Assembly: GCF_001484965.1 (NCBI RefSeq)
Contig: NZ_LLYY01000010.1
Span: 100,239-164,238 of the forward strand
From: Shouchella shacheensis
GTDB lineage: Bacteria > Bacillota > Bacilli > Bacillales > Bacillaceae_D
Direction of reading: 5' to 3'
Length of the DNA: 64,000 nt
The position numbers were made by a program, and so were the translations under genes. The notes under the pieces were generated by a model. It was not told the DNA's origin, made no database searches, and saw nothing but the letters and a program-made list of their open reading frames with translations. This document shows positions 61,597-64,000 of this stretch, piece after piece; positions within the stretch are counted from its first letter, which is position 1; each line of letters begins with the position of its first letter.

Positions 61597-61610
61597 CAAT
61601 ACCCCTATTG
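61597..61610. promoter_or_regulatory. CsoR operator between csoR and copB
   Basis: CAATA-CCCC-TATTG, a perfect 5-bp inverted repeat around a C4 run, between the divergent csoR and copB genes. The same A/T-arm layout as the site at 60834-60855. Confidence 0.6.
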
Positions 61611-61738
61611 ATGAATCAATTCATTATTTTGGCACATACTATGTATATCGCTTTAAATAGCTTTTAAATGGTTAATTATGACCTATGTTTCACTCATACC
61701 TTACCAGGGTAACATATTTTATAAGGAGGGAAGTAGAA

Positions 61739-63832
61739 ATGTCCAAAATGGATAAACACGAACAAGAAGATCACCCTCATGAGCGTCATGAACACCATGC
61801 TGGAGGAAATCCCCATCACTCTCACCATGAAAACCACAGAAATCATGTACATAGTGGACATGGGGGGCATGATCATCACGGTCACGGCAGCCATGAAGAA
61901 ATGATCTCTGACTTTAAAAAACGATTTTTCATTACACTGGTTCTAGCGATCCCCATCATCGTTCTTTCAGACATGATCCAGATGTTCTTTAACTATTCTC
62001 TTACGTTTCCTGGAGATACGGCTATTGAACTCATTCTGTCCTCCATTGTCTTCTTTTACGGAGGGTGGCCATTTTTAACGGGGCTTGTTAGTGAAGTGAA
62101 AGGTAAATCCCCAGGTATGATGACACTTATCGGGTTTGCCATCACCGTCGCCTACGTTTACAGCGTTGCAACAGTTTTCGGCGTCGAAGGTATGGACTTC
62201 TTCTGGGAGCTAGCGACGCTGATCGCCATCATGCTTCTTGGTCATTGGATCGAAATGAAATCCGTTATGAAAGCTTCGGATTCCCTTGAATCTCTGGTGG
62301 AACTTATGCCGCAGGAAGCCAATAAATTAATGGAGAACGATGAAATAACGCCCGTGCCTGTCGCCGAGCTGAAAAAAGGCGACCGCCTTCTTATCAAGCC
62401 AGGGGAAAAAATACCGGCAGATGGGCACATTCTAAAGGGAAAATCCTCGATTGATGAATCGATGCTAACGGGAGAGTCTGTCCCTGTGGAAAAAGAACAG
62501 GGAGATGAAATAATCGGTGGTTCGATTAACTCCTCCGGCTCCCTTACCATTGAGGTTTCAAAGACAAGCGATGAGGGGTACTTGTCACAAGTCGTACAAC
62601 TTGTAAAGGAAGCCCAGGAAAGCAAATCGAAAACACAAATGCTTTCAGATCGAGCCGCTAAGCTGCTATTCTATGTCGCTATCGTTGCCGGGCTGCTTAC
62701 GTTCATCATTTGGATAGCGCTTGGCTATAGTGTGGGAGATGCGATGACGCGAATGGTCACCGTACTCGTTATTTCCTGTCCCCATGCGCTTGGACTTGCG
62801 ATTCCATTAGTCGCTGCCCGTTCGACCGCAATTTCCGCCCAAAAAGGGTTATTTATTCGAAATCGAATTGGCTTTGAAGACGCCAGACGCGTCGATACGA
62901 TTGCTTTTGACAAGACCGGGACTTTAACGAAAGGGGAGTTTGGGGTTACGGACATCCTGACAGAGGAACAGACATCTGAGAAGGAATTGTTAAGGCTTGC
63001 TGCATCTGTTGAATTGCAATCAGAGCATCCGATCGCCATGGGGATTGTCAATAAGGCAAGCGAAGAACAGGTCGACATTCCACAGCCAGAAGACTTTGAT
63101 TCCATGACAGGAGCAGGCATTACAGGAAAAGTGGATGGCCAGAGCATTTCTGTCGTTAGTCCTGGCTTTTTACAAAGGGAAGGCATCCGTTACGATGAGG
63201 ATCATTTTTCCAAACTGTCAGAAACAGGAAAAACCGTTGTCTTTGTACTTAGGGATCAAGCACTTCTCGGTGCGATTGCCCTAGCTGATGCGGTAAAGGA
63301 TTCCGCCAAAGAAGCCGTGGATCGTTTGCATCAGATAGGAATTGAAGCGCTAATGTTAACAGGCGACAACGAAAAAGTAGCACGGGAAGTCGGGAAGCAG
63401 ATTGGCATCAATTACGTTATTGCAGAAGTTCTTCCCCACGAAAAAGCGGAAAAGATCAAAGAACTTCAGAAAGGCGGGAACCGTGTCGGAATGACAGGAG
63501 ACGGAATCAACGATGCGCCAGCCCTTGCCAACGCCGACCTTGGTATTGCGGTTGGAGCGGGAACGGATGTAGCTATGGAAACCGCTGATGTCGTACTTGT
63601 GAACAGTCATCCTAAAGATGTGGTCTCCATCATTGACTTGTCCAGGCTCACATATCGAAAGATGATCCAGAACCTCTGGTGGGCAGCAGGCTATAACATT
63701 GCGGCTATTCCACTCGCAGCCGGAATATTGGCTCCATGGGGGATTATCCTTGACCCGGCCCTTGGTGCTGTACTGATGTCGTTAAGTACGGTGATTGTGG
63801 CCATTAATGCCCAGTCGCTGAAGACGAAATAA
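61739..63832 (+). CDS. copB: CopB-type copper-exporting P-type ATPase
   Basis: P1B-3-like ATPase of 697 residues with a His-rich N-terminus (about 1-60, many HHG/HEH clusters) instead of CxxC HMA domains; TGES, transport motif [34 protein letters not shown] types export Cu(II)/Ag or Cu(I). AAGGAGGG is 9 bases before the ATG at 61739; the 18 extra residues of the longer frame are not needed. Divergent from csoR. Confidence 0.95.
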   Translation: MSKMDKHEQEDHPHERHEHHAGGNPHHSHHENHRNHVHSGHGGHDHHGHGSHEEMISDFKKRFFITLVLAIPIIVLSDMIQMFFNYSLTFPGDTAIELILSSIVFFYGGWPFLTGLVSEVKGKSPGMMTLIGFAITVAYVYSVATVFGVEGMDFFWELATLIAIMLLGHWIEMKSVMKASDSLESLVELMPQEANKLMENDEITPVPVAELKKGDRLLIKPGEKIPADGHILKGKSSIDESMLTGESVPVEKEQGDEIIGGSINSSGSLTIEVSKTSDEGYLSQVVQLVKEAQESKSKTQMLSDRAAKLLFYVAIVAGLLTFIIWIALGYSVGDAMTRMVTVLVISCPHALGLAIPLVAARSTAISAQKGLFIRNRIGFEDARRVDTIAFDKTGTLTKGEFGVTDILTEEQTSEKELLRLAASVELQSEHPIAMGIVNKASEEQVDIPQPEDFDSMTGAGITGKVDGQSISVVSPGFLQREGIRYDEDHFSKLSETGKTVVFVLRDQALLGAIALADAVKDSAKEAVDRLHQIGIEALMLTGDNEKVAREVGKQIGINYVIAEVLPHEKAEKIKELQKGGNRVGMTGDGINDAPALANADLGIAVGAGTDVAMETADVVLVNSHPKDVVSIIDLSRLTYRKMIQNLWWAAGYNIAAIPLAAGILAPWGIILDPALGAVLMSLSTVIVAINAQSLKTK

Positions 63833-63850
63833 CCAACAAAAAAATCACAT

Positions 63851-63891
63851 CCTCAAATCCGGAGACGTATAGAACGTCTCCGGATTTGAGG
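63851..63891. repeat. 18-bp perfect inverted repeat after copB
   Basis: CCTCAAATCCGGAGACGT and its exact complement around a 5-base loop. There is no T-run on the plus strand but TTTTTTT follows on the minus strand. It may be a bidirectional terminator or the end of a mobile segment. From 63892 to 64000 no gene is established; an ATG at 63992 with GGAG just upstream could begin one. Confidence 0.6.
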
Positions 63892-64000
63892 CAAAGTTCT
63901 AGTGGGCTAAAACTTCTTCATTAACGCTTTTCTAGGATGGTCTATATATAACCTGCATTCCCGAATTTACTGTAACGAGGTTGGTGGAGAAATGCCAATC

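Overview
The window reads as a chromosome segment of a Bacillaceae-type Firmicute. Supporting signs are AGGAGG/GAGGTG ribosome sites on nearly every gene, frequent GTG and TTG starts, odhAB, an Spx homologue, the ResABC/CcdA cytochrome c system, CsoR/CopZ copper control and a class I preQ1 riboswitch. The many very acidic secreted lipoproteins fit an alkaliphilic or halotolerant member of the family; that is inference, and no species can be named. I saw no rRNA, tRNA, CRISPR array or intact insertion sequence.

Layout. (1) 1-7.3 kb: a minus-strand catabolic operon under a GntR/FCD regulator: fused TRAP permease, class III CoA-transferase, MaoC hydratase, acyl-CoA dehydrogenase, TAXI binding protein, and the start of a DASS-like permease cut by the window edge. 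It looks like uptake and CoA-linked breakdown of a (di)carboxylate. (2) 7.5-32.3 kb: core genes: an ABC-F ATPase, a double-GNAT acetyltransferase, odhAB, a methyltransferase/flavin monooxygenase pair, a lytic transglycosylase, an SgrR-like regulator divergent from an NTP pyrophosphatase and an MFS exporter, a frameshifted OsmC gene, topB, an AGCS Na+/amino acid symporter, queCDEF behind a preQ1 riboswitch, and an M29 aminopeptidase. (3) 32.4-53.5 kb: an accessory-looking envelope/metal region: a cytosolic copper-storage protein, a D,D-carboxypeptidase, a membrane rhodanese, several tiny membrane proteins, an orphan ZnuA with a Zur box, a ferric-reductase-like protein, an Mn/Zn-type ABC transporter, a CuA-like lipoprotein, two unknown His-rich/secreted proteins, lgt, a METTL7-like methyltransferase, an NlpC/P60 protein, resABC-ccdA and a MurE paralogue. 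(4) 53.8-63.8 kb: a copper-resistance cluster: multicopper oxidase, two CopZ, a second copper-storage protein, an Spx paralogue, a glutaredoxin-like protein, a His-rich FixH/YtkA-like protein, CopA, a 2Fe-2S protein, CsoR and CopB.

How it fits together. The copper genes cover sensing (CsoR), chaperoning (CopZ), efflux (CopA, CopB), oxidation outside the cell (multicopper oxidase), cytosolic storage (four-helix Cys-rich proteins) and thiol repair (Spx, glutaredoxin). C-rich palindromes sit where CsoR should bind. Across region 3 and part of region 4 about ten promoters share one ungapped layout (TTCAYA-N5-TTCAAA-N9-TATACT), typical of an OmpR/PhoB-family activator; this suggests a hidden regulon joining envelope, redox and metal genes and is the most interesting signal found. 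Other points for a second look are an RBS-masking leader on the NlpC/P60 gene, whose catalytic Cys is a Ser; a broken second Walker A in the ABC-F protein; an altered specificity motif in the MurE paralogue; and a G7-tract frameshift in the OsmC gene.
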